64,000 nucleotides of DNA, taken from the NCBI RefSeq assembly GCF_001643375.1, contig NZ_LSHB01000032.1, positions 1 to 64,000 on the forward strand, in the 5' to 3' direction. This DNA comes from Chryseobacterium sp. FP211-J200 (GTDB lineage Bacteria; Bacteroidota; Bacteroidia; Flavobacteriales; Weeksellaceae). The notes under the pieces were generated by a model, which saw only the letters and a list, made by a program, of their open reading frames with translations, made no database searches and had not been told where the DNA came from. The translations under genes and the position numbers were made by a program. Shown here piece by piece: positions 1 through 7,878 of the stretch (the first letter of the stretch is position 1; each line of letters opens with the position of its first letter).

Positions 1-48
1 CAGGTTTTGATCTTGATCCTGTAATTATATATTGCTTAGCAAATCACA

Positions 49-306
49 CTACAAATTTATATTTTTACCATCCTTGATGTTTTCCATTTCATCCTCTATT
101 TTATCAAGAAAGATAAAGAGTTCTTTGAAATCAAACAGAATGTTATCCAGATCATTTGGAGTTCCTCCCTTTAAAGTATAAGTATAGTCTACAAATAATG
201 AAAAAAGATTTCTTTTTATAGTTTTTGGAGGGTGGTCTTCTATAAACCGAATAATAGCTTTGCTTAGATTTTCATTCAATTGTTCCATCCTTTTCTGTTT
301 TATCAA
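49..306 (-). CDS. Small hypothetical protein
   Basis: I do not recognise the family of this 85-residue protein. It is acidic at its C-terminal end and mostly helical in appearance, with no signal peptide or membrane segment. Its start overlaps the 3' end of the next upstream gene (272-1129) by 35 bases, so the two are probably translationally coupled and may work together. A second Met lies at residue 7 and could be the true start. The surrounding DNA is AT-rich and carries broken genes, so this may be accessory material. Confidence 0.6.
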   Translation of the reverse strand: MIKQKRMEQLNENLSKAIIRFIEDHPPKTIKRNLFSLFVDYTYTLKGGTPNDLDNILFDFKELFIFLDKIEDEMENIKDGKNINL

Positions 307-1129
307 TTAATCCTTCTTCTTTGACCAATTCATCAAGGTCATTCATCAGCTTTTCCACGATGACTTTCATATGGTCTATTACTTCCTTGTCAAGACAAGT
401 AAACTTATGGCGTAGAAATTTATGGTATTCCAAAGTGGGAATAAGTTTAAGCAGGAATCCATCATATAAATGTTGATAGCGTATCATATCCGGATTGGCG
501 TATAAGCATAGTTGCCATAATGATTGAAAGGACAAATAGTTGGGCATATAGCAGGGCTTCACAAAAATGTAGGTTCTGCAAAACGAAAGGAAGAATAAAG
601 CGAAAAGAAATGGTATTCCCTGATGGTTGTCATTTTCATTCCCAACGATACTAAAAAACTGCAAGCCATTGCCTTTTGCTGATTTGTAATATGAATCCAA
701 GTCTTGGTGCAGATGATGGGGAGATTCCCAATGTGGCTCGGGATGATATGGACTTGAAGCGTAAATCCTGTTTTTACCCTGTATAATCTTGGCAAAGAAA
801 TTTTGATACTTGAATAGGTGTTGCTGAATCCAATTGCGGTCGTGGCTGATAAGCACAAAATCATATTGTTTGCCAGCTTTACTTTTAAGATAATATTGGG
901 TCTCTTTCAATTTTTCATTACTAACATTATGAGCAATTATAAGCAGATAATAGGTAATATTGTTTCCATAGGTGGCTTTATGAAACAGATAGATCTCTTC
1001 TGTATTTTCCAACTTTATAATGATTTTGACTGCTTTATCGACAATTTTATCATTGTTATCCGCCAAAACATCGGGTATTTCAAAAGATGTCACAATGTGA
1101 CGAGGTGATTTTTTGATCTGTTTTTTCAA
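272..1129 (-). CDS. Hypothetical protein, intact member of a tandem paralog pair
   Basis: The protein has 285 residues and no signal peptide. The N-terminal half looks like an alpha/beta domain (strands around 45-75 and 90-97, the latter reading FVLISHDRNW). The C-terminal half is helical and has a PNYLSFQSLWQLCLYANPDM stretch. The layout faintly recalls Bacteroidota proteins that join a degenerate nucleotidyltransferase-like domain to a HEPN-like helical domain, but I cannot see a clear catalytic motif, so that is only a guess. The disrupted gene directly upstream (1130-1903) aligns with it without gaps around its first nonsense codon. It overlaps the small gene downstream. Confidence 0.65.
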   Translation of the reverse strand: MKKQIKKSPRHIVTSFEIPDVLADNNDKIVDKAVKIIIKLENTEEIYLFHKATYGNNITYYLLIIAHNVSNEKLKETQYYLKSKAGKQYDFVLISHDRNWIQQHLFKYQNFFAKIIQGKNRIYASSPYHPEPHWESPHHLHQDLDSYYKSAKGNGLQFFSIVGNENDNHQGIPFLFALFFLSFCRTYIFVKPCYMPNYLSFQSLWQLCLYANPDMIRYQHLYDGFLLKLIPTLEYHKFLRHKFTCLDKEVIDHMKVIVEKLMNDLDELVKEEGLIDKTEKDGTIE

Positions 1130-1903
1130 TTAGTCTAAGCGTATTTCTATCATACTGAAAAGACTTTCTTCTGCAATACCAATTGCTTCAAAGAATTCGT
1201 TTTCATACATAAGTTCATCCTCACGAGCTGATCTTCTTGCTTTGTCAAATAAACTGATCAGATAATATTTCTTTCCATTTTGTTTTACAAAATATTTTTG
1301 AATCTCAGGAGTATAGGGTACTAAATTATAAATGCGCTAGTGCAGGTTTTTTGTATCAAAGGAAAATCCTGTATATAGGTTTTCAAGATATTCCAAGTCA
1401 TACCTAATCACCTTTTCATAGCTGAGGAAAACACTTACAAACGATTTGTCCTTAATGAATTCACGTGTTTGAGACAATAATAAATTGTGATCGGGGTAAA
1501 ATATTTCCTTGTAATTTTCAAACTTTTTGTTGAACTTTTTCCAATTTCTATCAATCAAAAGGTGATTTCCATAATGCTCATTTTGATAGATCAAAGCAGA
1601 TGGTTTGCAGTAATATTCAACATAGGGATGTCCTGAGTCAAACTTATGATGGAATTGAGTATTGTAAAATAGATGGATATGCACTTTATGCTCATAGTAG
1701 GCTTTTTTTATCCAGTGTTTTTATTTTAACTTATCAATATCCTTTTGGTGTTCCAAATTAATAATTAGATGAGAATACTGAGAATGTACACTTTTGTTAT
1801 AAAAGATCTGAATGACATTGTAATCTTGGTTAACCTGTTTGATTGCACTTTCCAAAACTTCGTTTTCGAGTTTTAAGAATGAAAATTGTTCTGAAGTTTT
1901 CAT
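1130..1903 (-). pseudogene. Paralog of the 272-1129 gene with two in-frame nonsense codons
   Basis: One reading frame runs from ATG at 1903 to a stop at 1130-1132, about 258 codons, close to the length of the neighbouring intact paralog. It is interrupted by TAA at 1721-1723 and TAG at 1337-1339, with no frameshift. Around the first stop the translation DKLK-stop-KHWIKKAYYEH lines up gaplessly with EKLKETQYYLKSKAGK of the intact protein, so TAA replaces a Glu codon. The last part continues past the TAG as RIYNLVPYTPE and ends EIRLD. The central part carries YVEYYCKPSALIYQNEH. I read it as a decayed tandem duplicate. Recoding of both stops is possible in principle but unlikely. Confidence 0.7.
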
Positions 1904-1986
1904 ATTAGTAAGATTTTGGATTGTGATTTTCGATATTAAAGTAGAAGTAAATAGCCGGTGCTGCAAAAGAAGATTTCTTTACAGCT

Positions 1987-2724
1987 ATGTGGAGCTCTCC
2001 TGAAATGTTTGTTTATCAACTCATCGGGGAACTGCAGTTTTTCTTTTATATCGTTGGCGTATTCATAATACTCAAAAAATATAAGAAGATTTATCGTGAA
2101 AACTACACGAATCCCAACACCTTGTTGTACAAATGGCTGTTTCAACTTACCATCATTTTCTTATTCATACATATATGCATTATTTTTAAAAATATCATAC
2201 GATATACCACATACAACGATTTGTTTATTTGGCTTCATATTCTGGCAGGAACTTCCTTTTTATTGGCTGCCTGTTGGTTCATATTAAAGGCATTAAATTA
2301 TCCTGAGCTTTTTCGCAGAATTGATTCTACATTACAGCCAACAAAAGATTTTGCTGACATTCTTGAAGTTGAAAATAAAACCGAAGAAACAAAAAAAATT
2401 CGGATTGAACAGCTTAAAAATTTCATGGTTGAAAAAGAGCCCTTTTTAGAACCTTCATTAACGATTCAGGAACTGGCAGACCAGTTGAATATTCCTGTTC
2501 GTGAGTTATCTGTATTAATTAACCATCACCTCAATCAGCATTTTTTTGATTTTGTAAATGAATACCGCGTCAAAAAAGCAATGACGATTCTAAGAGATGC
2601 CTCAAAAAAAGAAGTAACCGTTTTAGAAATCTTATATGAAGTGGGTTTCAATTCAAAATCTTCTTTTCATACTTCATTTAAAAAACACACGAATCAAACC
2701 CCAACAGCATTCAGAAATAGCTGA
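1987..2724 (+). CDS. AraC-family regulator with membrane N-terminus, 5'-truncated
   Basis: The 245-residue ORF has three hydrophobic segments (about 10-28, 50-67 and 80-97), a linker, and a C-terminal AraC/XylS DNA-binding domain (about 140-245). The domain carries two helix-turn-helix motifs: SLTIQELADQLNIPVRELSVLI and VTVLEILYEVGFNSKSSFHTSFKK. Family members with this layout are usually about 370 residues with six or seven membrane segments, so the first part is missing. The frame stays open upstream to a stop at 1948-1950 and reads AAKEDFFTAMWSS, which looks like family sequence, so the ATG at 1987 is probably internal. The gene seems to have lost its 5' end at the junction with the divergent pseudogene. 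It is possibly non-functional. Confidence 0.7.
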   Translation: MWSSPEMFVYQLIGELQFFFYIVGVFIILKKYKKIYRENYTNPNTLLYKWLFQLTIIFLFIHICIIFKNIIRYTTYNDLFIWLHILAGTSFLLAACWFILKALNYPELFRRIDSTLQPTKDFADILEVENKTEETKKIRIEQLKNFMVEKEPFLEPSLTIQELADQLNIPVRELSVLINHHLNQHFFDFVNEYRVKKAMTILRDASKKEVTVLEILYEVGFNSKSSFHTSFKKHTNQTPTAFRNS

Positions 2725-2882
2725 TAATTAATCAATTGTAAATACTCGAACTTTGATTTGTAGATAATCGGACTCATTTTATTCATTGAAATGAGTTCGA
2801 CTTTTTTTACATGGACTTTTTTCAAGATACTCTACAGCATATTTGCATCAGATTACGAATATCAAATAAAAATTTAGAAGCT

Positions 2883-3929
2883 ATGAAATATTTAATCCCT
2901 ATTTTATTTTTTGTCTTACTTGGGTGTAAAAGTGTTCAACCAATCAATAAACAAAAGATTGAAAATGCAATTACAAAAAATGCGCTTCAGTTATTAGAGG
3001 ACAAAAGATTTCATTCTGTTTCCATTGCAGTGCTTAAAGATGGAAAATCCACCATAAAACATTTTGGAGAATTAACGATTGGAAAAGGAAACAAACCCAC
3101 CGATTCTACACTTTATGAATTAGCTTCTGTAACTAAAATTTTTACGGGTTATATAACCGCTAAAGCCGTACTTGATAAAAAAATAAATTTAGATGATGAT
3201 ATTAGAATCTATCTTGACGAACCTTATCCCAATTTAGAATTTAAAGGTGAACCTATAAGAATCAAACACCTCATCACCCATACTAGTGGATTTCCTAACA
3301 TGCCCATAAAAAGCGAAAATAAAAAGGCTTTTTTTGAAGGATTAAAACTTATCAAAATTGAAACGAAACCTGGAGAACTCTATTCCTATTCAAACACAGC
3401 TCCGGAGTTAACAGCATACATACTTGAAAAAGCATATCAAAAGCCTTTTGAGGCGTTGGTCATTGAATTTGTTTTGAAGCCCAATAACATGGACCAAACC
3501 AAGTTTACACTCAATGAAAATGACAGAACAAGATTGGTAAAAGGCTATAACGATAAAAACGAGTTGATGCCAAACTTCAACAGAACTTTATGGGGCGGAA
3601 TTTCAGGATTACACTCTACTGCTCCGGATTTAGTGAAATATATGAAATTGCAAATAAACCAATCAAATCCTATTGTAAACGAATCCCATAAAAAATTATA
3701 TAAAGAAGGTTCTGATTTTTGGGAAGGCTATCATTGGTACATCATAGAAAATGAGAATCAATTAATTTATAGACATCACGGAGGGATATACGGAATGCAG
3801 AATTGGTTTGTGATTTATCCTAAACAAAATATAGGAATATCCATATTGACAAACACCAGCTTTAATGAAACAGGAGAAATTTTAGAAAAAGTAGTTGATA
3901 AATTGTATGACGACATCAATGTAAAGTAA
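2883..3929 (+). CDS. Serine hydrolase / beta-lactamase-like lipoprotein
   Basis: This is a serine hydrolase of the class C beta-lactamase / penicillin-binding protein fold. From ATG at 2883 the protein starts with a lipoprotein signal (MKYLIPILFFVLLGC), so it should be exported and lipidated. The catalytic SxxK is SVTK in ELASVTKIFTG, the second motif YSN lies in YSYSNTAPELT, and an HHG-type third motif is in YRHHGGIYGMQN. An in-frame start 72 bases upstream would bury the signal peptide, so I prefer 2883. The substrate cannot be read from sequence: such proteins include D-aminopeptidases, esterases and peptidoglycan hydrolases, and few are true beta-lactamases. It stands alone. Confidence 0.85.
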   Translation: MKYLIPILFFVLLGCKSVQPINKQKIENAITKNALQLLEDKRFHSVSIAVLKDGKSTIKHFGELTIGKGNKPTDSTLYELASVTKIFTGYITAKAVLDKKINLDDDIRIYLDEPYPNLEFKGEPIRIKHLITHTSGFPNMPIKSENKKAFFEGLKLIKIETKPGELYSYSNTAPELTAYILEKAYQKPFEALVIEFVLKPNNMDQTKFTLNENDRTRLVKGYNDKNELMPNFNRTLWGGISGLHSTAPDLVKYMKLQINQSNPIVNESHKKLYKEGSDFWEGYHWYIIENENQLIYRHHGGIYGMQNWFVIYPKQNIGISILTNTSFNETGEILEKVVDKLYDDINVK

Positions 3930-3948
3930 AAACAAACAGCACATAACA

Positions 3949-4065
3949 AAAGAAAGTTGGACACTTTTTATCAGGATTATTGCTGTTGCAAACTTTCTTT
4001 ATTGCGTCGTGACATTAGGATTATTGATTAAATACTATTTTTCTCCTCACGATTTAAACTATTGA
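3949..4065 (+). pseudogene. Remnant of a small membrane protein gene
   Basis: An open frame with no start codon reads KESWTLFIRIIAVANFLYC followed by VVTLGLLIKYYFSPHDLNY and a stop at 4063-4065. It looks like the N-terminal and first membrane segment of a small integral membrane protein that has lost both ends. No other gene is visible between here and the next remnant at 4194. Confidence 0.4.
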
Positions 4066-4193
4066 AAAAAATGTACATACGGTTCGTTTCAAAGGCAATA
4101 TCAGTGATGTAAGCTAAAGAAACCATTATATTTCATTTTACAAAATCTCCCACTTAGTGATATTACAAAATTTTTTACGTAGCATTCTAAAAA

Positions 4194-4650
4194 TCAATAC
4201 GGTAGCTTATCTCGGAAATACCCATAGACCCAGGTTACGAGAACAACACTCACCAAAGTAATGATAACCGCAAAAGCTCCTGTTCCGATTTGTGCAAAAA
4301 GAGATCCGGGACAAGCTCCGGTAATTGCCTAACCAAACAAGAAGATCAAATCTCCGTTATTTGTCCTTTGTTAAAAGTTTAGGAGCAATTGAAATTTTTT
4401 CTCCGTAAATGGTTTTTATTTTAAACTTTTTGAATAGCCATACAGAAATCATTCCTGTGACAACTGCGCTTCCGATGACACCATACATATGGAAAAACTG
4501 CAAACGGAACATTTCCTGAATTGCATTTTCATCCAGAATGATATGGCCTTCGTGGTATGTTTTCAGGATACCGTTTTGATAAAGCTTATCAGTTAATTCC
4601 GGAGAAGAACTAAATTCGGAAGAAATTATATTGGGATCAATTATGTGAAA
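4194..4650 (-). pseudogene. Decayed gene joining a Crp/Fnr-like N-terminus to a DUF6691/YeeE-like membrane protein
   Basis: On the minus strand, a frame from about 4650 to TAA at 4357-4359 begins like the cyclic-nucleotide-binding start of a Crp/Fnr regulator (SPELTDKLYQNGILKTYHEG). It then switches in frame to a DUF6691/YeeE-YedE membrane protein (MFRLQFFHMYGVIGSAVVTG). A second frame, 4194 to about 4370, holds the family's next segment, AITGACPGSLFAQIGTGAF, preceded by TAG at 4329-4331 where a Trp is expected. So it carries an internal deletion fusing two genes, a frameshift and a nonsense codon, and it has no start. The family identities are from memory of such gene neighbourhoods. Confidence 0.65.
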
Positions 4651-4713
4651 ATATGCTACGAATTTACATAAATTTTCAATTTTACATCAATTAATTTTTC
4701 TTATCAATAAAAT

Positions 4714-4735
4714 ATATCGTAATATTGCAATATTA
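4714..4735 (+). promoter_or_regulatory. Putative ArsR operator 1 (upstream of arsR)
   Basis: The stretch contains the perfect 14-bp palindrome AATATTGCAATATT (4721-4734), preceded by ATATCG. The same block, ATATCG-[T/C]-AATATTGCA, recurs at 5089 before the next gene. Palindromes of this kind in front of ArsR genes are typical autoregulatory sites. The assignment is inferred from position and duplication. Confidence 0.65.
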
Positions 4736-4793
4736 AATTATTAAGGGAGCTACAAAGACGGATCACTTTACAGATCAACAAAATAAAATAGCA

Positions 4794-5069
4794 GTGATAG
4801 CAAAAGCATTGGGACATCCTGCCAGAGTTGCTATCATAGAATACCTGCTCAAGGTAAATACGTGTATCACGGGAGACATTGTCAATGAATTACCCTTGGC
4901 GCAACCCACCATATCCCAGCATTTGAAAGAACTGAAAAATGCCGGTTTGATAAAAGGGAACATTGAGGGAAATTCAGTATGCTACTGTATCGATGAAAAT
5001 ACTTTCGAGATCCTGAAGGATTACTTTTCAAAGATCATTAATACCGTTACTGATCAGAAATGTTGTTGA
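4794..5069 (+). CDS. arsR: ArsR/SmtB-family metalloid-responsive repressor
   Basis: This winged-helix repressor probably senses arsenite and controls the cluster that follows. The recognition region is LPLAQPTISQHLKELKNAGLI and the beta-wing is IKGNIEGNSVCYC. Cysteines that could bind As(III) lie in VNTCIT, CYC and the C-terminal QKCC. The start is uncertain. The GTG at 4794 would cut helix 1, while the frame stays open upstream and reads KGATKTDHFTDQQNKIAVIAKALGHP, which looks like authentic family sequence. The codon where ATG would be expected is AAG (4743-4745), preceded by ATT (4740-4742). Either a rare start codon is used or the protein is shortened. Confidence 0.85.
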   Translation: MIAKALGHPARVAIIEYLLKVNTCITGDIVNELPLAQPTISQHLKELKNAGLIKGNIEGNSVCYCIDENTFEILKDYFSKIINTVTDQKCC

Positions 5070-5088
5070 TGCATTTTTTTACTTTTAA

Positions 5089-5110
5089 ATATCGCAATAT
5101 TGCATTAGTA
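5089..5110 (+). promoter_or_regulatory. Putative ArsR operator 2 (upstream of the ars effector genes)
   Basis: The stretch contains the perfect palindrome GCAATATTGC (5094-5103) inside a block that repeats the arsR operator (ATATCGCAATATTGCA). It lies between arsR and the DUF6428 gene, so the effector genes can have their own ArsR-controlled promoter. Confidence 0.6.
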
Positions 5111-5172
5111 CAATATATTTTTAGACTTTCAAATCGCTTCCATCAAATTAAAAACAATTAAAACAAAATACT

Positions 5173-5646
5173 ATGACACTAGAACAAATAAAAGAGATCT
5201 TGCCAACATTGGAGAATGTAGAGTTTCAATTGGAAGACGGGACTTTGATACCTGAACATTTCCACGTGACGGAAGTCGGACAGATCAATAAAAAATTCAT
5301 TGATTGTGGCGGAGTGATCCGTGAGGAATCAGTGGTCAATTTCCAGTTATGGAATGCAGACGACTACGAGCACAGGTTAAAACCCGGAAAACTGCTCAAT
5401 ATTATCAAACTTTCTGAAGAAAAATTAGGGATTGAAAATAATGAGATCGAAGTGGAATATCAAAGCAATACCATTGGCAAATACGATCTGGAGTTCAATG
5501 GGAAAGTTTTTGTTCTGAAAAGTAAGACCACTGCTTGTCTTGCTCAGGATGCTTGCGGAATTCCGTCAGCAAAAGTAAAGAGAAATCTGACAGAAATTAC
5601 CATAAATCAAAATAACAGCTGTACTCCTGGCGGTGGATGCTGTTAA
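5173..5646 (+). CDS. DUF6428 family protein of the arsenic cluster
   Basis: The protein has 157 residues, is soluble, and matches the DUF6428 family, which I know mainly from Bacteroidota arsenic clusters; no biochemical role is known to me. Two Cys groups stand out: TTACLAQDACGIPSAK (two Cys, six residues apart) and a C-terminal SCTPGGGCC. That suggests metalloid or metal binding, possibly an arsenite chaperone or sensor, which is inference. It lies between operator 2 and the ArsO-like gene, in the same direction. Confidence 0.8.
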   Translation: MTLEQIKEILPTLENVEFQLEDGTLIPEHFHVTEVGQINKKFIDCGGVIREESVVNFQLWNADDYEHRLKPGKLLNIIKLSEEKLGIENNEIEVEYQSNTIGKYDLEFNGKVFVLKSKTTACLAQDACGIPSAKVKRNLTEITINQNNSCTPGGGCC

Positions 5647-5703
5647 CCCGTAAACAGTAACATTCTATATTTAAGCTCATCTGAATTAAAATAAAATCAA
5701 TCA

Positions 5704-6759
5704 ATGGAAGAAATTTTTGATGTGGTGGTCATTGGAGGTGGTCAAAGTGCCCTAGCTTGCGGGTATTATCTTAGGAGAGCCAAACTCAATTTTCTAATTT
5801 TAGATAAGCAGGATCTTCCAGGCGGTGCTTGGTTACACGCTTGGGACAGTCTTACGCTTTTTTCCCCGGCAGATTACAGTTCTTTACCTGGTTGGTTAAT
5901 GCCCAAAAGTGAACATCAATTTCCTTCAAGACAGGAAGTTGTTAATTATTTGGCAAAATATGAAGAGCATTATCAGTTAAATGTCCAAAGAGGTATTGAA
6001 GTGATTGATATCAAAAAAGAAGGAGGTCATTTCACTGTTTTTACTCAGCAAAATCCCATTAGGTCAAAAGCAATTATTTCAGCTACAGGAACCTGGGGCA
6101 ATCCGATTATTCCTCATTTGGAGGGAGCTGAAGATTTTAAGGGAACCCAGATCCATTCACGGAATTATAAAAAGCCAGAAGATTTTATCAATAAGAAAAC
6201 ACTGGTCATCGGTGAGGGCAATTCGGGAGCTCAGATTGTTGCCGAGGTTTCTAAAATCACTGAGACCAAATGGTCTACAAGAAGCGAACCTCAATTTCTG
6301 CCTGATGATGTGGACGGATACTATCTGTTCAATGTTGCCTCGGCAAAATATAAGGCGGAAAAAGAAGGAAAACCTTTTGATTCATCGAAGTATAATTTAG
6401 GAAATATCGTGATGGTTCCGCCCGTTAAAGAAGCTCGGGAAAGAGGTGTATTGGTTTCCAGCGGAACATTTCATCAACTTTACAATAAAGGGGTGATATG
6501 GTATACTCGTGAACACGAAGAATTTGATGCCTTGATTTGGTGTACCGGCTTTGGCTATGATACTTCATATCTGAAAAAGCTGATCCATACAGATGAAAAA
6601 GGAATTCCTAAAACAATTGAAAGCAGATCACTTGAAAAAGACGGTTTATGGTTTGTCGGATATGGTAACTGGAGTGGCTACGCATCAGCAACACTGATAG
6701 GAGTTAACAGATCCGCTAAACAAACAGTGCTGGAGATTGAAGAATTTATAAATAAATAA
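5704..6759 (+). CDS. arsO: ArsO-like FAD/NAD(P)-binding monooxygenase
   Basis: This is a flavoprotein of the ArsO / flavin-containing monooxygenase type, 351 residues. The N-terminal Rossmann motif VVVIGGGQSALACGYYLRRA binds FAD, and a second dinucleotide motif, TLVIGEGNSGAQIVAEV, lies near residue 170. A C-terminal IWCTGFGYD completes the pattern. ArsO genes sit in bacterial ars operons and are linked to arsenic tolerance, but the reaction is not settled as far as I know. The stop is 2 bases before the next start, so it is in one transcript with the downstream genes. Confidence 0.85.
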   Translation: MEEIFDVVVIGGGQSALACGYYLRRAKLNFLILDKQDLPGGAWLHAWDSLTLFSPADYSSLPGWLMPKSEHQFPSRQEVVNYLAKYEEHYQLNVQRGIEVIDIKKEGGHFTVFTQQNPIRSKAIISATGTWGNPIIPHLEGAEDFKGTQIHSRNYKKPEDFINKKTLVIGEGNSGAQIVAEVSKITETKWSTRSEPQFLPDDVDGYYLFNVASAKYKAEKEGKPFDSSKYNLGNIVMVPPVKEARERGVLVSSGTFHQLYNKGVIWYTREHEEFDALIWCTGFGYDTSYLKKLIHTDEKGIPKTIESRSLEKDGLWFVGYGNWSGYASATLIGVNRSAKQTVLEIEEFINK

Positions 6760-6761
6760 AA

Positions 6762-7379
6762 ATGAAAATGAACCAGACCATTTCAAAGATCATAGAATCA
6801 ATTTCTATAGACTCTATCACCGAGGAAAGAAAAACTGTTTTGCAACCATTGATAGATCATTTACAAAATAAAGCTGAAGCGAACCAAACCATCAGGCTGA
6901 ACTTTATCTGTACCCACAACAGCCGAAGAAGTCACCTGTCCCAGATCTGGGCGCAAACAATGGCCTATCATTTTAATATTAAAAACGTATTCTGTTATTC
7001 CGGAGGTACAGAAGCGACCGCAATGTTCCCAAAAGTGGCTGAAACTTTGGAAAACCAAGGGTTTCAGATTCAGATGCTGAGTGATAATGAGAATCCTGTC
7101 TATGCAGTAAAGTATGCAGACAATGAAGCGCCTATCATCTGCTTTTCGAAAGAATACAGCAATGATTTTAATCCAAAAAAAGAATTTGGTGCAATTATGA
7201 CGTGCAACAATGCCGATGAAGGCTGCCCTTTGGTTATAGGCGCAGAGGCAAGATTTCCTATTAAGTACAATGACCCCAAATCTTCAGACAACACACCGGA
7301 ACAGACGCAGATCTATGCTGAGAGAAGTTTGCAGATCGCCACAGAGATGTTTTATGTTTTTTCGCAGATAAATAAATAG
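6762..7379 (+). CDS. Cys-loop phosphatase-like protein, probable arsenate reductase
   Basis: The 205-residue protein has a low-molecular-weight phosphatase / ArsC-type active-site loop, FICTHNSRRSHLSQIWAQ, with nucleophile Cys50 and the CX5R(S) pattern. This fold reduces arsenate to arsenite in thioredoxin-linked ArsC enzymes. Further Cys residues (MTCNNADEGC, residues about 147-155) could provide the resolving thiols. It is longer than classical ArsC (about 130-140 residues), with an N-terminal extension of some 45 residues. The operon context (ArsO upstream, ACR3 downstream) favours arsenate reduction. A protein-tyrosine phosphatase is the alternative name. Confidence 0.8.
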   Translation: MKMNQTISKIIESISIDSITEERKTVLQPLIDHLQNKAEANQTIRLNFICTHNSRRSHLSQIWAQTMAYHFNIKNVFCYSGGTEATAMFPKVAETLENQGFQIQMLSDNENPVYAVKYADNEAPIICFSKEYSNDFNPKKEFGAIMTCNNADEGCPLVIGAEARFPIKYNDPKSSDNTPEQTQIYAERSLQIATEMFYVFSQINK

Positions 7380-7380
7380 A

Positions 7381-7872
7381 ATGGAAATAATACCAACAGA
7401 CAAGAGGCATTTTCCAGACATAGCGGAAATATACAGGCAAGGGCTTGAAACAGGCAATGCCACATTTGAAACCAATGTTCCGACTTGGGAGGATTGGGAC
7501 AAAGGTAAACTAAAGCACAGCCGACTGGTTGCTATAATTGACAACACGGTTGTTGGCTGGGCTGCACTCTCGGCAGTGAGTGACCGATGTGTCTATGGTG
7601 GTGTGGCAGAATTGAGCATCTACATTTCCAATAATCATAAAGGAAAAGGCATTGGAAAAGCCTTAATGCAAAAACTGATAGAAGAAAGTGAAAGGAACGG
7701 CATATGGACATTGCAAAGCGGGATGTTTCCTGAGAATGAAGCAACAGTGGCTCTTCATCAAAGTTCGGGCTTCAGAATGATAGGCTATCGCGAAAAGATT
7801 GGAAAGCTAGGAGATACTTGGCGTGATACGATCATTATGGAAAGAAGAAGTAAAACAGCAGGAATAAATTAA
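7381..7872 (+). CDS. GNAT N-acetyltransferase of the phosphinothricin/ArsN type
   Basis: A 163-residue acetyltransferase. The acetyl-CoA site is seen in VAELSIYISNNHKGKGIGKALMQ, with the GxGxA/G turn KGKGIGKAL. N- and C-terminal parts (IYRQGLETGNATFET, ESGF-like QSSGFRMIGYREKIGKLGD) match the phosphinothricin acetyltransferase-like branch. Members in ars clusters (ArsN) acetylate the amino group of organoarsenical amino acids such as arsinothricin, so a similar role is possible, but the substrate is not shown here. It starts one base after the previous stop and ends 6 bases before the pump gene. Confidence 0.75.
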   Translation: MEIIPTDKRHFPDIAEIYRQGLETGNATFETNVPTWEDWDKGKLKHSRLVAIIDNTVVGWAALSAVSDRCVYGGVAELSIYISNNHKGKGIGKALMQKLIEESERNGIWTLQSGMFPENEATVALHQSSGFRMIGYREKIGKLGDTWRDTIIMERRSKTAGIN

Positions 7873-7878
7873 AACTGT

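Noticed and set aside
559-1108. Open frames on both strands inside the 272-1129 gene
   Set aside because: They overlap a better-supported gene, have unusual composition and no recognisable domains.
2883-3929. True antibiotic-resistance beta-lactamase
   Set aside because: The SxxK/YSN motifs fit the broad serine-hydrolase family, and the lipoprotein signal and context give no support for a drug role.
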